Both the position numbers and the translations under genes were made by a program. Shown here in pieces: positions 28,368 to 37,289 of a stretch of 64,000 nucleotides of DNA. How positions within the stretch are numbered: the first letter of the stretch is position 1; each line of letters starts with the position of its first letter. The stretch is from assembly GCF_000422445.1 (NCBI RefSeq), contig NZ_KE383837.1:434001-498000 (forward strand), read 5' to 3'. The notes below the pieces were generated by a model that worked only from the letters and a program-made list of their open reading frames with translations, was not told where the DNA came from and did no database searches. This DNA comes from Paenibacillus assamensis DSM 18201. Lineage in GTDB: Bacteria > Bacillota > Bacilli > Paenibacillales > Paenibacillaceae.

Positions 28368-28504
28368 TGTAATCCCTCCAATATCAAACTCTGTGCACAT
28401 GAGTGTTTGCTAATTCCATCATACCTTGAATTTATCTCTAGATGCAAGGGAGAAGCGCAACAATTGGCCATTCCAAGGATGGGAATTTCATCCTTATTCA
28501 CTTT

Positions 28505-29620
28505 CTATTTCAAATTATCTGGATTAAGAACGTCCAATTCAGGAAGAACAAACAAGCCGTCTTTACGTACTAGTACATCATCAAAATACATTTCTCCCCC
28601 ACCATACTCTGGACGCTGAATCATAACGAGATCCCAATGAATGGAAGAACGATTTCCGTTATCAGCCTGCTCATAAGCCTGTCCTGGTGTAAAGTGAATG
28701 CTGCCCGTAATCTTTTCATCAAATAAAATGTCTTTCATCGGGTGAAGAATATATGGATTCACACCAATAGCGAACTCACCAATGTAGCGAGCGCCTTCAT
28801 CTGAATCTAGAATTTCGTTCAGACGTGTCGTATTGTTGCTTGTAGCTTCAACAATCTTGCCATTCTCGAAACGGAAAGATACGCTTTCAAACGTTGTGCC
28901 ACTGTACAACGTTGGCGCATTGTATGTGATCGTCCCGTTTACAGAATCTCTTACTGGTGATGTATAAATTTCTCCATCTGGAATATTAAGCTTTCCTGCG
29001 CACTTCACTGCTGGAATTCCTTTGATTGAGAATGTCAAATCCGTTCCCTTACCTACTAGACGCACACGATCCGTTCGCTCCATGAGTTCTTTCAAAACTT
29101 CCATAGCCTGATCCATTTTCGTGTAATCTAACGTACATACGTCAAAATAGAAGTTCTCAAACGCTTCCGTCGATGTATTCGACAACTGTGCCATCGATGC
29201 GTTAGGATAGCGCAATACGACCCACTTCGTACGCTTTACGCGCTCTTCCATATGTACGGGATGTGAATAAAAAGACTCATACAGCTTCATTTTATCCGCT
29301 GGAACATCCGACATTTCATTTACGTTCTCACCTGCACGAATGCCAATATAACCGTCCATACGCTGCATACGAAGAAGATCGTACTCTTTCCACGTTTCCA
29401 TTTGCTCCTTCGTTGCATTCATCAGCAATGCCCGCTGAACTTTGCGGTCCGTAAGCTCAACATGAGGGTGTCCACCGCGTTTCGCAATTTCATGAACTAA
29501 ACATTCTACGAGCTCACGCTCAGAACCAATCATTTCTACCAAAATATGTTCACCGGGTTGGACATCTACGGAGTATTGCACTAAATTCTCTGCTAATTTT
29601 TGTATTCTAGGATCTTTCAT
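28505..29620 (-). CDS. ampS: M29 family aminopeptidase
   Basis: 371-residue cytosolic metallo-aminopeptidase of the AmpS/AmpT (thermophilic aminopeptidase) family. Blocks seen: RLVGKGTDLTFSI, IPDGEIYTSPVRDSVNG (metal-ligand Glu region), the EFAIGVNPYI segment, DILFDEKITGSIHFTPGQAYE, and SIHWDLVMIQRP near the C-terminus with the catalytic/ligand His and Asp. The ATG at 29620 follows AGGAGGAGC. Releases N-terminal residues from peptides; broad specificity is family knowledge. A weak AAGGATG/CATCCTT hairpin lies at 28475-28495 after the stop. Confidence 0.93.
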   Translation of the reverse strand: MKDPRIQKLAENLVQYSVDVQPGEHILVEMIGSERELVECLVHEIAKRGGHPHVELTDRKVQRALLMNATKEQMETWKEYDLLRMQRMDGYIGIRAGENVNEMSDVPADKMKLYESFYSHPVHMEERVKRTKWVVLRYPNASMAQLSNTSTEAFENFYFDVCTLDYTKMDQAMEVLKELMERTDRVRLVGKGTDLTFSIKGIPAVKCAGKLNIPDGEIYTSPVRDSVNGTITYNAPTLYSGTTFESVSFRFENGKIVEATSNNTTRLNEILDSDEGARYIGEFAIGVNPYILHPMKDILFDEKITGSIHFTPGQAYEQADNGNRSSIHWDLVMIQRPEYGGGEMYFDDVLVRKDGLFVLPELDVLNPDNLK

Positions 29621-29735
29621 ACATGCTCCTCCTCTAGTTCGCCTTTGCTGTTAACATTGCGATTATAACAATCTTAATTAACTGTTGGTTAACTTTTCCG
29701 CAATGACGATATTGTACCATGTAAGGAGCCAGAAG

Positions 29736-30533
29736 TCAGCGGAATTGCGTAAACTTCGCCGTCGTTCGAATTGCTTCTTTGTAAGGAACTCCTTGATCTT
29801 TATAAGCAACATCCATTTGACCTTCGATCCGATGTGGGAGCTGAGATTTGCGGTCTATCCACACATAGTAACTGGCCTTCACTTCTGCCTCTTGAAGCAT
29901 CTGAATAAAACAGTTTCGATAGCTTTCAACTTGGTTATAAAGAAGAGATTTCAACGCTTGCTGTTCTGCCTCTGAACGTTCTTCCTTGCCTTGCGACCAT
30001 ATTCGACTTGGCACAACAGCGGTATCGAACTCCTCTAGCATTCGCTCGCCAAACACACGTTTAGCCTCTTCAGGATTAAGATCAACACGAACGAGTATTT
30101 TGGGCCGATCTGCTTCTGATGGAGAGCTGTCAACGTCATTCCCAACGGCAGCAGCCACGGCTGAATCCACATAGCTCACTTGTTTATGAGACGTACGAAT
30201 GTCAGTAAGCAGTCGAATAGGATTCCAGCGTTGAGGCGTCGTTTCCGCATACTCTTGCCGAGTCATTTTCATACGGGTGCTTCTGTGATTGTGAACCTCA
30301 CCTTGAAACCGAATCGTCTTCGTCTTTAGTTGACCTTCTCCAACTTTCAGTTCGCCTATCCCCTCGAAAAAGAACTGATCTTTACCTGCCATTCCACTGA
30401 TAGCACGAGTCAGAACCTCTTCAGGCTTTTGAGAGAACGGCGCATCGCATCCTACCAATCCGAATAGCAACAGCAAGACGATCCCTACATTTATTTTCCG
30501 ATTCCAAATTGTGCAGCCCCTGTTCCTCAACAT
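29736..30533 (-). CDS. Lipoprotein of unknown function
   Basis: 265 residues from ATG 30533 (GGAGGGG six bases before). Lipoprotein signal: positively charged n-region, hydrophobic IVLLLLFG and lipobox LVGC at residues 24-27, so it is anchored outside the membrane. The mature part shows no domain I recognise; it has a beta-rich region with repeated strands (FEGIGELKVGEGQLKTKTI, YYVWIDRKSQLPHRIEG) that recalls LolA/outer-lipoprotein-sorting-like or DUF4292-like folds, uncertain. The upstream ATG at 30605 is not used. Follows dgcP by a terminator. Confidence 0.75.
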   Translation of the reverse strand: MLRNRGCTIWNRKINVGIVLLLLFGLVGCDAPFSQKPEEVLTRAISGMAGKDQFFFEGIGELKVGEGQLKTKTIRFQGEVHNHRSTRMKMTRQEYAETTPQRWNPIRLLTDIRTSHKQVSYVDSAVAAAVGNDVDSSPSEADRPKILVRVDLNPEEAKRVFGERMLEEFDTAVVPSRIWSQGKEERSEAEQQALKSLLYNQVESYRNCFIQMLQEAEVKASYYVWIDRKSQLPHRIEGQMDVAYKDQGVPYKEAIRTTAKFTQFR

Positions 30534-30566
30534 AGGGGACCCCTCCATTCCTGAACGAAGACAAAT

Positions 30567-30597
30567 AACGGGATGAGCACATCGACTCATCCCGTTT
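30567..30597 (-). terminator. Terminator of dgcP
   Basis: Minus strand: AACGGGATGAG, loop, CTCATCCCGTT followed by ATTTGTC. 11-bp stem. Confidence 0.8.
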
Positions 30598-30620
30598 AGA
30601 CTCACTCATATGAAGGGCAA

Positions 30621-32591
30621 TTATACATGTTCTTCGCCAGATGCAATTTGAATCACATTGCGCCCTTTTTTCTTCGCTTCGTACAGTGCCATATCTGCTC
30701 GATAAAATAACGTTTCAACACTTACCTTCTCATCTTGCCAACTCCACTCTGCAACTCCGCAAGAAACCGTTACTTTTGGGTCCGTTTCCTGCTCTACACG
30801 ATTGCGAATGCGTTCTGCAACTTTCTTTGTTTGGGCCGTATTAAGCTGAGGCAGGTACACCGCAATTTCCTCGCCTCCCCAACGTGATGCAATATCGGTT
30901 TCTCTTATGGAGGATCGAATAATATCACTGACTTGAATGAGTATTTTATCGCCAATCTGGTGGCCAAACGTATCATTAACCTGCTTAAAATAATCAATAT
31001 CTACAACAATTAACGAGCCGCAAAAATCTTTTTGCTGCTGACGGTTCACTTGCTTGTCCAAATAATGCCTTGCATACAAGCCCGTGAGCTGATCTTTATT
31101 CGCTAGATGCTTCACACGATCATGTAAAGTTGCATTTGCTATTGCAAGACCTAGATGCGCACTTAGCATTTGCAACAATTTAAAATTATCATACGTAAAG
31201 AAATGAGGACGTTTATCGGCAACCGCCACAATTCCTACTAATTCACCACCACTAAACAGTGGTGCGGCAATAATAGAGCGCAATCCTAAATCTTCAATCA
31301 TTTGAATACGCTCAATATGATGGTCTTCACTGTCAGAAATAATAACTGGCTCACGCAAGTTAAGTACGTATCCAAACAATCCTTTTTGAGTGGAGTACGA
31401 CGATCCTACATATTCAGCCATGTTGGAAGAAACAACTTCAAACAAGGACTTGTCCTCATTAAGCTGCAGCAGCATGCAGAAATCAGCATGGAATACTCGC
31501 AGCAGCTCATGCATAGCATCATCAAACACATCACGTAAACGCAAGCTCTGATTAATGCGTTTCGTTAATTCATTAATAAGACGCAGTTCTTGGATAACAT
31601 TGTTGGCATGCTCATGCAATCGTGCATTCTCAAATGCTGTACCAGCTGTTTCGACAATAAGCTCGATAACTTGAAGATCAGAAGTTTCGGGCTGCTCTTG
31701 TGCGAAAATTAGCTTCAGCACACCATACGAGCCTTGTTTACCGTTAAGAGCAAAAGCAACCTCGAATCCGGAATCAGAGTTCGCGGTGCATGTTTCCCCT
31801 TTCATAAAGGCTTCCATAACAATTGGATCGCCCCATGACTTGAACACTAACGCTTTGACATTAGGATTCTCGCTGCGGTGATCTTGAGACAAGTATACCT
31901 CGACAATCGTATCTGGCACGAGCCGCTGTATGCCATCTATAATCTGCGATAGAACAGAATCAACATCTATCCGATCGTGAATATGGCGCATCACATAATA
32001 CAACACTTCTCGCCGCTCTGCTTCTCGCTCTGACATACGGTGTGTATGATACATCTCTTCTACAAACAAATGCTCGAACTCGCGATAAAAATGGGTTCTT
32101 AGAGCGTACACCCAACCTTCTAACGCAAACGAATGCAGCAAGTCCGACTCCTCGCATACAAATAGAACGATACCAATCAATTCCTTTGTATATCGAGAAA
32201 CGATTGGAAATGCAGCTACTTTGCCTGCGTATTCTGTTTCTTCATCCCACACGGGTTTGCGCTTAGATAGTACACGCTGTACGAGCTCTTGTATTGGCGT
32301 AGCCGTTCCTAGCTCATTCAGCTTGTCCAAACCTTCCAAACATTCACCTTTATAGTCATACAACAATACACATTTCAGATGCTTGCGTATTGAGGATGGG
32401 ATTTCTAGTAACCATTGGATATATGCGGTTTGTAGAAGAGAATGCGTGTACGGCAAATCATGCAGCGTGATATCACGTTGCAGCAGCCAATGTTCTGGGC
32501 TTCGATCAGCACCAAAACTACGCTTCCAATTCTGTTGATAGTTGGCTATCAAGCCAGCATTGCTCTGAGGATGGAGTCGACGATTCGTCAT
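30621..32591 (-). CDS. dgcP: GAF-GGDEF diguanylate cyclase (DgcP type)
   Basis: 656-residue protein that should make cyclic di-GMP from GTP. N-terminal regions of about 170 residues plus GAF domains (a clear one near 345-490), then a GGDEF domain: LTGLYARHYLDK, IVVDIDYFKQVNDTFGH and an intact RWGGEEI active-site loop. An RETD sequence lies five residues before the GGEE loop, matching the allosteric inhibitory I-site RxxD. The start ATG 32591 follows GAAGGAGAAGG. Adjacent to rpsD, as ytrP/dgcP is in B. subtilis. No transmembrane segment, so a soluble sensor. Confidence 0.88.
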   Translation of the reverse strand: MTNRRLHPQSNAGLIANYQQNWKRSFGADRSPEHWLLQRDITLHDLPYTHSLLQTAYIQWLLEIPSSIRKHLKCVLLYDYKGECLEGLDKLNELGTATPIQELVQRVLSKRKPVWDEETEYAGKVAAFPIVSRYTKELIGIVLFVCEESDLLHSFALEGWVYALRTHFYREFEHLFVEEMYHTHRMSEREAERREVLYYVMRHIHDRIDVDSVLSQIIDGIQRLVPDTIVEVYLSQDHRSENPNVKALVFKSWGDPIVMEAFMKGETCTANSDSGFEVAFALNGKQGSYGVLKLIFAQEQPETSDLQVIELIVETAGTAFENARLHEHANNVIQELRLINELTKRINQSLRLRDVFDDAMHELLRVFHADFCMLLQLNEDKSLFEVVSSNMAEYVGSSYSTQKGLFGYVLNLREPVIISDSEDHHIERIQMIEDLGLRSIIAAPLFSGGELVGIVAVADKRPHFFTYDNFKLLQMLSAHLGLAIANATLHDRVKHLANKDQLTGLYARHYLDKQVNRQQQKDFCGSLIVVDIDYFKQVNDTFGHQIGDKILIQVSDIIRSSIRETDIASRWGGEEIAVYLPQLNTAQTKKVAERIRNRVEQETDPKVTVSCGVAEWSWQDEKVSVETLFYRADMALYEAKKKGRNVIQIASGEEHV

Positions 32592-32781
32592 TTCCTTCTC
32601 CTTCAAACGCTATAGTCTCTTTCATTAATCATACAATAGATTACTGTGAAAAGGTACTACGTCCAATCATCGTCGCAAAACTTTTTAGGCCATAAGAACT
32701 ATGTCGAGGAATAGAAATTCGTATACTTCATCTACGAATTGGAAATCCTAAACCTAATGCTGTTCGATATGTAAATTAGTA

Positions 32782-32858
32782 ATGACATACTTTCCCTTGA
32801 AAAATTATCCTACATTAAAACTAATCATAAATATGTCATGATTTCAAGATAATTTTTC
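32782..32858. repeat. Interleaved inverted repeats upstream of rpsD
   Basis: ATGACATA (32782-32789) pairs with TATGTCAT (32832-32839), and GAAAAATTATC (32799-32809) pairs with GATAATTTTTC (32848-32858). The order A-B-A'-B' means the two stems cannot nest. A third pair CTTGAAA/TTTCAAG (32796-32802, 32842-32848) overlaps them. AT-rich DNA raises the chance of coincidence. Confidence 0.5.
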
Positions 32859-32900
32859 GACTTTTCAACTTATTGTATATTTAGATTCACATTCTGGATC

Positions 32901-32928
32901 TTGACATGACTTGGCCTTATCTTATAGA
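32901..32928 (+). promoter_or_regulatory. rpsD promoter
   Basis: TTGACA, 16-base spacer, TATAGA. About 190 bases before the start, leaving a long leader. Confidence 0.75.
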
Positions 32929-32934
32929 ATTACT

Positions 32935-33115
32935 TGATGTATATGGGCGAATCTGTGTCACCCTCACGAATCTCATAGCAGGCATGGCTGCGGCTGAACA
33001 TCTATGTCTGAGCTTACTCAACGACACGAATCGATTGAGTCTGCATTAAGTATGAATTCGACGCAAAAGACCCGCATTCTAACCTATACTTGAACGAAAA
33101 AGGAGTCAATATAAT
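32935..33115 (+). promoter_or_regulatory. rpsD leader, probable S4 autoregulatory RNA
   Basis: About 180 untranslated bases with a hairpin ACTCAACGA / TCGATTGAGT (33016-33024, 33031-33040) and an upstream stem CATAG-CAG / CTG-CTATG. In Bacillus, ribosomal protein S4 represses its own leader; whether the same structure exists here was not computed. Ends with AAAGGAG before the ATG. Confidence 0.6.
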
Positions 33116-33715
33116 ATGTCTCGTTACACAGGTCCTAAGTTTAAATTAAGCCGTCGTCTTGGAATTTCCTTGAGCGGTACTGGTAAAGAATTGAAGCGTG
33201 CTTATCCTCCAGGACAACACGGTCCAAATCAACGTAAAAAATTGAGCGGATACGGTGTTCAGCTTCAAGAAAAACAAAAACTTCGTCACATGTACGGCAT
33301 GAACGAGAAGCAATTCCGCAACTTGTTCAACCGCGCTACGAAGTTGCAAGGTATCGCTGGTGAGAACTTCATGTTCTTGCTTGAGAGCCGTCTTGACAAC
33401 CTTGTTTACCGTCTTGGATTCTCCAACTCCCGTGCAGGAGCTCGTCAGTTGGTATCCCACGGTCACGTAACTGTAAACGGTAAAAAAGTTGACATCGCTT
33501 CTTACTCTGTAAGCATTGGCGACGTTATCGGCTTGCGTGAGAAATCCCGCAGCTTGAAAGTGGTTAAAGAAGCTATCGAAGGCCGTCACCACTTGCCAGG
33601 CTACTTGGAGTTCAACGATGCAGCTGTTGAAGGTAAGTATGTTCGCCTTCCAGAGCGCGCTGAGTTGTCCCAAGAAATCGATGAGAAGCAAATCGTCGAG
33701 TTCTACAGCCGTTAA
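33116..33715 (+). CDS. rpsD: 30S ribosomal protein S4
   Basis: 199-residue primary 16S-binding protein needed for 30S assembly. N-terminal [21 protein letters not shown], the central [11 protein letters not shown] and the S4 RNA-binding domain [21 protein letters not shown] are all visible. Starts ATG 33116 after AAAGGAG. Monocistronic, with a strong terminator after it and a long leader before it. The CxxC zinc motif found in some S4 variants is absent. Confidence 0.97.
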   Translation: MSRYTGPKFKLSRRLGISLSGTGKELKRAYPPGQHGPNQRKKLSGYGVQLQEKQKLRHMYGMNEKQFRNLFNRATKLQGIAGENFMFLLESRLDNLVYRLGFSNSRAGARQLVSHGHVTVNGKKVDIASYSVSIGDVIGLREKSRSLKVVKEAIEGRHHLPGYLEFNDAAVEGKYVRLPERAELSQEIDEKQIVEFYSR

Positions 33716-33726
33716 TCAATGTGAAG

Positions 33727-33776
33727 AAGAGGTTATCTTTCAAGTTATCCAACTTGGAGGATATCCTCTTTTTTTA
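33727..33776 (+). terminator. Terminator of rpsD
   Basis: AAGAGGTTATC / GATATCCTCTT outer stem with inner CAAGTT/AACTTG, followed by TTTTTATT. Confidence 0.85.
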
Positions 33777-33906
33777 TTAACCTCCCCACGTTCAGCCTCA
33801 AGCTTTAGTCATCCATCAGGACATCAATATCATCATTGCTACATAACTTCAAAAGAAGGAACTATCCTCTATCACATTCGCACACTAGCTCTACTATTTC
33901 ACCAAC

Positions 33907-33922
33907 CTCTTCCATGGAAGAG
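33907..33922. promoter_or_regulatory. 16-bp palindrome upstream of the PBP promoter
   Basis: CTCTTCC-AT-GGAAGAG, a perfect symmetrical sequence about 90 bases before the PBP -10 box. A possible operator; no regulator identified. Confidence 0.3.
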
Positions 33923-34012
33923 TGGCGATTGCAAGCAAACGCATTTTCGATCTTATTCGCAAACAAAAAGTATTTTACATGAATATACAGACACTTTTCT
34001 TGTGTTTTTTTG

Positions 34013-34021
34013 TGGTATAAT
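34013..34021 (+). promoter_or_regulatory. Extended -10 promoter of the PBP gene
   Basis: TGG-TATAAT, an extended -10 element 35 bases before the ATG at 34056. No clear -35 hexamer. Confidence 0.6.
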
Positions 34022-34055
34022 GGGAAGCGCTGCAATCATTAAGGAGGAAGAAAGT

Positions 34056-37000
34056 ATGGTTGAGGAGACATTGACGAAGTCAAAGGGGGACCCGACTCGT
34101 CCAAAGCGTTCCGTGGGACGTATCATTTGGAATACGTTCAAATGGTTCACGCTATTTGGCGTTCTCTGCTGCTTCTTAGCAGGCGGCATTGCGGTGGGAT
34201 ACATTACCTCTCTCGTCAAAGACGACCCGATACGCTCCAAAGAACATATCGTGCAGAAGGTTGATGAGAATGCCATAACCGGGTTTGCTTATTTTAATGA
34301 TGGCACTCCTATCGGTCAGCTTCGCACAGAAGAAGATCGTATCCCTATTAAATACGATCAGATCCCTAAAGTCGTAATAGACGCACTTATCGCAACGGAA
34401 GATAACCGTTTCTTTGAGCACAACGGAATAGACATAAGAGGTACATCAAGAGCTGTATTGCAACAAGTACTAGATAAACCTGTTCAGACAGGGGGAAGTA
34501 CATTAACGCAACAGCTTGCTCGAAGTGTGTTTCTAAATGCTGAACGTACAAATACACGTAAAGCAAAGGAAATTTTCCTATCCTTGCGCATCGAGCGGAT
34601 ACTAACGAAGGAACAAATTTTAGAAGCCTATTTGAATAAAGTGCCATTTGGAAATGGTGCAAACGGCTATCAAGTATTTGGAATCAAATCAGCTGCAAAA
34701 GGAATATTCAATGTTCATGATTTGAATAAACTGAATATTGCGCAATCCGCCTATTTAGCAGGACTTCCGCAGCTGCCTTCTGCTTATACCGCCTTTACTG
34801 GTAAAGGCGCTTATAACGAAAAAGGCATCAATCGCGCAATCAAAAGACAGAAGCTTGTATTAAAGCGGATGTTAGAAGAGAACAAAATTACGCAGCAGCA
34901 ATATGAAGAAGCACTAAAATTCGATATCCGCAAATCACTAGCGCAGCCGAGGCAGAAAGCATATTCTACATATCCATACTTAATGTTGGATATAGAACGT
35001 GCAGCTGTTGAAACTCTTATACTTAGCCGAAATCCTGAGATGACAAAGGCTGATCTGCGCAAAGAAGAGCATCAGCAGCTTCTAGAGGATACAAAAGCAG
35101 AAGTTCTACGTGGTGGATATCACATTACGTCTACGATTGATAAGAAGATTTACAAGATGATGCGAAATATCGCGGAAGATCCTAACAATTTCTCAAAGGA
35201 TCATCCAGTTAAAGGCACAGAACAAGTAGCAGCTATGATGATCGATCACCGTACAGGCGCTATTTTAGGTATGATTGAAGGCCGTGATTTCTACAAAGAA
35301 CAGATGAATCATGCCACTCAGATGCTGCGTCAGCCAGGATCAACGATGAAGACACTTGCTGCCTTCTTGCCAGCATTAGAGCAAGGAATTATACAGCCAG
35401 CATCTATTATCGATGATGCTCCAGTCATTTTGAAGAACGGGGATGGAACATACCATATTCCGATTAATGCTGGACGTAAGTTCCAAGGTCTCGTAACAGC
35501 TCGGCATGCCTTGAATCAATCTTTGAATGCACCTGCTATTAAGCTGTTCAACGAGAAGCTCAAAGTGAAAAATGCATGGGATTTCGTTGAGAAACTTGGG
35601 ATTACTACCTTACATGAACGAGACTATCAAGCACAAACGGGTGTTATCGGTGGACTAACGAATGGAGTTACTGTAGAAGAATTTACAAATGCCTATGCGG
35701 CAATCGCAAATAGCGGTAAATTTAACGACGCATTCCTAATCAATAAAATTGTAGATTCAAACGGAAAAGAAGTTTACACGCATAAAGTTAAGCCTACACA
35801 AGTTGTATCGCCACAAACCGCATATTTAATGACAGATATGCTGCGTACAGCTGTAACGAATGGTACAGGCGGCGAGGTAAATCGAAAATTCCGTCATGAT
35901 GACTATACGATTGCCGGTAAGACAGGAACGACACAAAATGATGCGGATTCTTGGTTCATTGGTTATAGTCCTGATGTAACGCTTGGTGTATGGGTCGGCT
36001 TTAAAGAGCCAAAACATACATTGAGTCGTAACGAAGTTAAAGATTCGATGCAAATATGGGCAAAAATTATGGACGAAGCAATTGAGCTCAAGCCACAAAT
36101 GTTCAAGAACAAAACGTTCAAGCGTCCAGATGACATCGTTAGAATGACCGTATCCGGCTATAGCGGTAAGCTGCCGAGCAAAAATACGGATAAATTCAAT
36201 ACGGATTTGTTTAACCGCAAATACGTACCGACTAAAGTCGAAGATGTCCTTGTCAGCATGACATATATTACGTACAACGGTGTCAATTATATTGCCAATC
36301 CGGCCACACCTGATGACATGACACAACAAAAAGTTGTTGTCAAACGTGAAAAGTCGATTCAAACTTTGATGGACGAACTAAGAAGAGCGCTTGGAAACTT
36401 ATCGTCTGGCAGCAGCCGCCGCTCGTTAGAATGGTACTTGCCGCTTGACGCATCAACAGACGCGCCAACCAAGAAAGACCCGCGCAAAGATGATGGCAAA
36501 GCACCAACTGCTCCAAGCTCTGTAAGCGTCACATCGAATAATGGCAAGGCAACGATAACCTTCAACCCTAGCGGCTCGAACGATGTTGTAGGCTATCGTC
36601 TGTATCGTTCTATCGATGGCAAGCCTTATCAACGAACGGGGAAAGTCGTCCTAGCTGGTGACAGTTATACGTTCGGCAATGATATTTCTAATACCCATAG
36701 CTATAACTACTACGTCACAGCAGTTGATGTCGTTGGTAAAGAATCTGCAGCATCTGCTACGGCATCATTAAACGGTGGAACACCACCGACAGATCCGAAC
36801 AATGGCAATTCTACAGATCCATCGTTAGAACCAGGCACGAATTCAGGTAATACATCTGGTTCAACGACTGAAACACCTGGAACTAACGGGCAAACAACGA
36901 ATGGAAATGGATCATCTGAAACAGGTTCTTCTGGTAACGATTCATCATCCATCAAGCCTGAGGCGCCATCAGGTCTGAGTGCTAGCAAGACAGCTGGAGG

Positions 37001-37208
37001 AGTGTCCCTATCGTGGAACTCCTCTGCTACAGCTACTAAATACCATGTGTATCACAAAAGCAGCCAAGCTGGTTCCTATAAACGTATAGGTAACACTAAC
37101 AGTACATCATTCACCTATACGAGCGATGCTCCGCAAGGCTCTTATCATGTAACGGCTGAGAATCGCGCAGGAGAATCCTCCGCCTCAGCAAGCGTGACGA
37201 TAGAATAA
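34056..37208 (+). CDS. Class A penicillin-binding protein (PBP1A type) with fibronectin III domains
   Basis: Peptidoglycan glycosyltransferase plus transpeptidase, 1050 residues. Cytoplasmic N-terminus, one membrane helix (about 30-55), glycosyltransferase domain with TEDNRFFEHNG and GGSTLTQQLARS, transpeptidase with STMK (catalytic Ser), SLN and KTGTTQ motifs. After residue 700 a spacer leads to two fibronectin III modules separated by a long Gly/Ser/Thr/Asn-rich linker. The start ATG 34056 follows AAGGAGGAAGAAAGT. A strong terminator follows. Fibronectin III tails are not typical of B. subtilis PonA and probably sit in the wall. Confidence 0.93.
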   Translation: MVEETLTKSKGDPTRPKRSVGRIIWNTFKWFTLFGVLCCFLAGGIAVGYITSLVKDDPIRSKEHIVQKVDENAITGFAYFNDGTPIGQLRTEEDRIPIKYDQIPKVVIDALIATEDNRFFEHNGIDIRGTSRAVLQQVLDKPVQTGGSTLTQQLARSVFLNAERTNTRKAKEIFLSLRIERILTKEQILEAYLNKVPFGNGANGYQVFGIKSAAKGIFNVHDLNKLNIAQSAYLAGLPQLPSAYTAFTGKGAYNEKGINRAIKRQKLVLKRMLEENKITQQQYEEALKFDIRKSLAQPRQKAYSTYPYLMLDIERAAVETLILSRNPEMTKADLRKEEHQQLLEDTKAEVLRGGYHITSTIDKKIYKMMRNIAEDPNNFSKDHPVKGTEQVAAMMIDHRTGAILGMIEGRDFYKEQMNHATQMLRQPGSTMKTLAAFLPALEQGIIQPASIIDDAPVILKNGDGTYHIPINAGRKFQGLVTARHALNQSLNAPAIKLFNEKLKVKNAWDFVEKLGITTLHERDYQAQTGVIGGLTNGVTVEEFTNAYAAIANSGKFNDAFLINKIVDSNGKEVYTHKVKPTQVVSPQTAYLMTDMLRTAVTNGTGGEVNRKFRHDDYTIAGKTGTTQNDADSWFIGYSPDVTLGVWVGFKEPKHTLSRNEVKDSMQIWAKIMDEAIELKPQMFKNKTFKRPDDIVRMTVSGYSGKLPSKNTDKFNTDLFNRKYVPTKVEDVLVSMTYITYNGVNYIANPATPDDMTQQKVVVKREKSIQTLMDELRRALGNLSSGSSRRSLEWYLPLDASTDAPTKKDPRKDDGKAPTAPSSVSVTSNNGKATITFNPSGSNDVVGYRLYRSIDGKPYQRTGKVVLAGDSYTFGNDISNTHSYNYYVTAVDVVGKESAASATASLNGGTPPTDPNNGNSTDPSLEPGTNSGNTSGSTTETPGTNGQTTNGNGSSETGSSGNDSSSIKPEAPSGLSASKTAGGVSLSWNSSATATKYHVYHKSSQAGSYKRIGNTNSTSFTYTSDAPQGSYHVTAENRAGESSASASVTIE

Positions 37209-37233
37209 CAACAAACAACAAATGCACAGAAAA

Positions 37234-37267
37234 GAGGGATATAAGCTGATAGTAGCTTATATCCCTC
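37234..37267. terminator. Bidirectional terminator between the PBP gene and acsA
   Basis: GAGGGATATAAGCT, 6-base loop, AGCTTATATCCCTC: a 14-bp perfect stem with A's before and TTTATT after, serving both convergent genes. Confidence 0.92.
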
Positions 37268-37289
37268 TTTATTATGCTCAGTGAAATAC

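Larger units (their letters stand above)
32592..33115. other. 524-base divergent intergenic region between dgcP and rpsD
   Basis: Holds interleaved inverted repeats (32782-32858), the rpsD promoter (32901-32928) and the rpsD leader. The first 190 bases next to dgcP contain no recognisable ORF or hairpin. Confidence 0.5.
33716..34055. other. 340-base gap between rpsD and the PBP gene
   Basis: Contains the rpsD terminator, a perfect 16-bp palindrome CTCTTCCATGGAAGAG (33907-33922) and the extended -10 promoter of the PBP gene at 34013-34021. The open frame here that runs into the PBP gene has no ribosome binding site and is not coding. Confidence 0.6.

Noticed and set aside
33146-33691. 181-codon minus-strand open frame
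   Set aside because: Exact antisense of rpsD; highly biased ribosomal codons create long mirror frames.
33618-34055. 146-codon N-terminal extension of the PBP frame
   Set aside because: Overlaps rpsD and its terminator; a good promoter and ribosome binding site precede ATG 34056.
35826-36362. 178-codon minus-strand open frame
   Set aside because: Antisense to the PBP gene without start signals.
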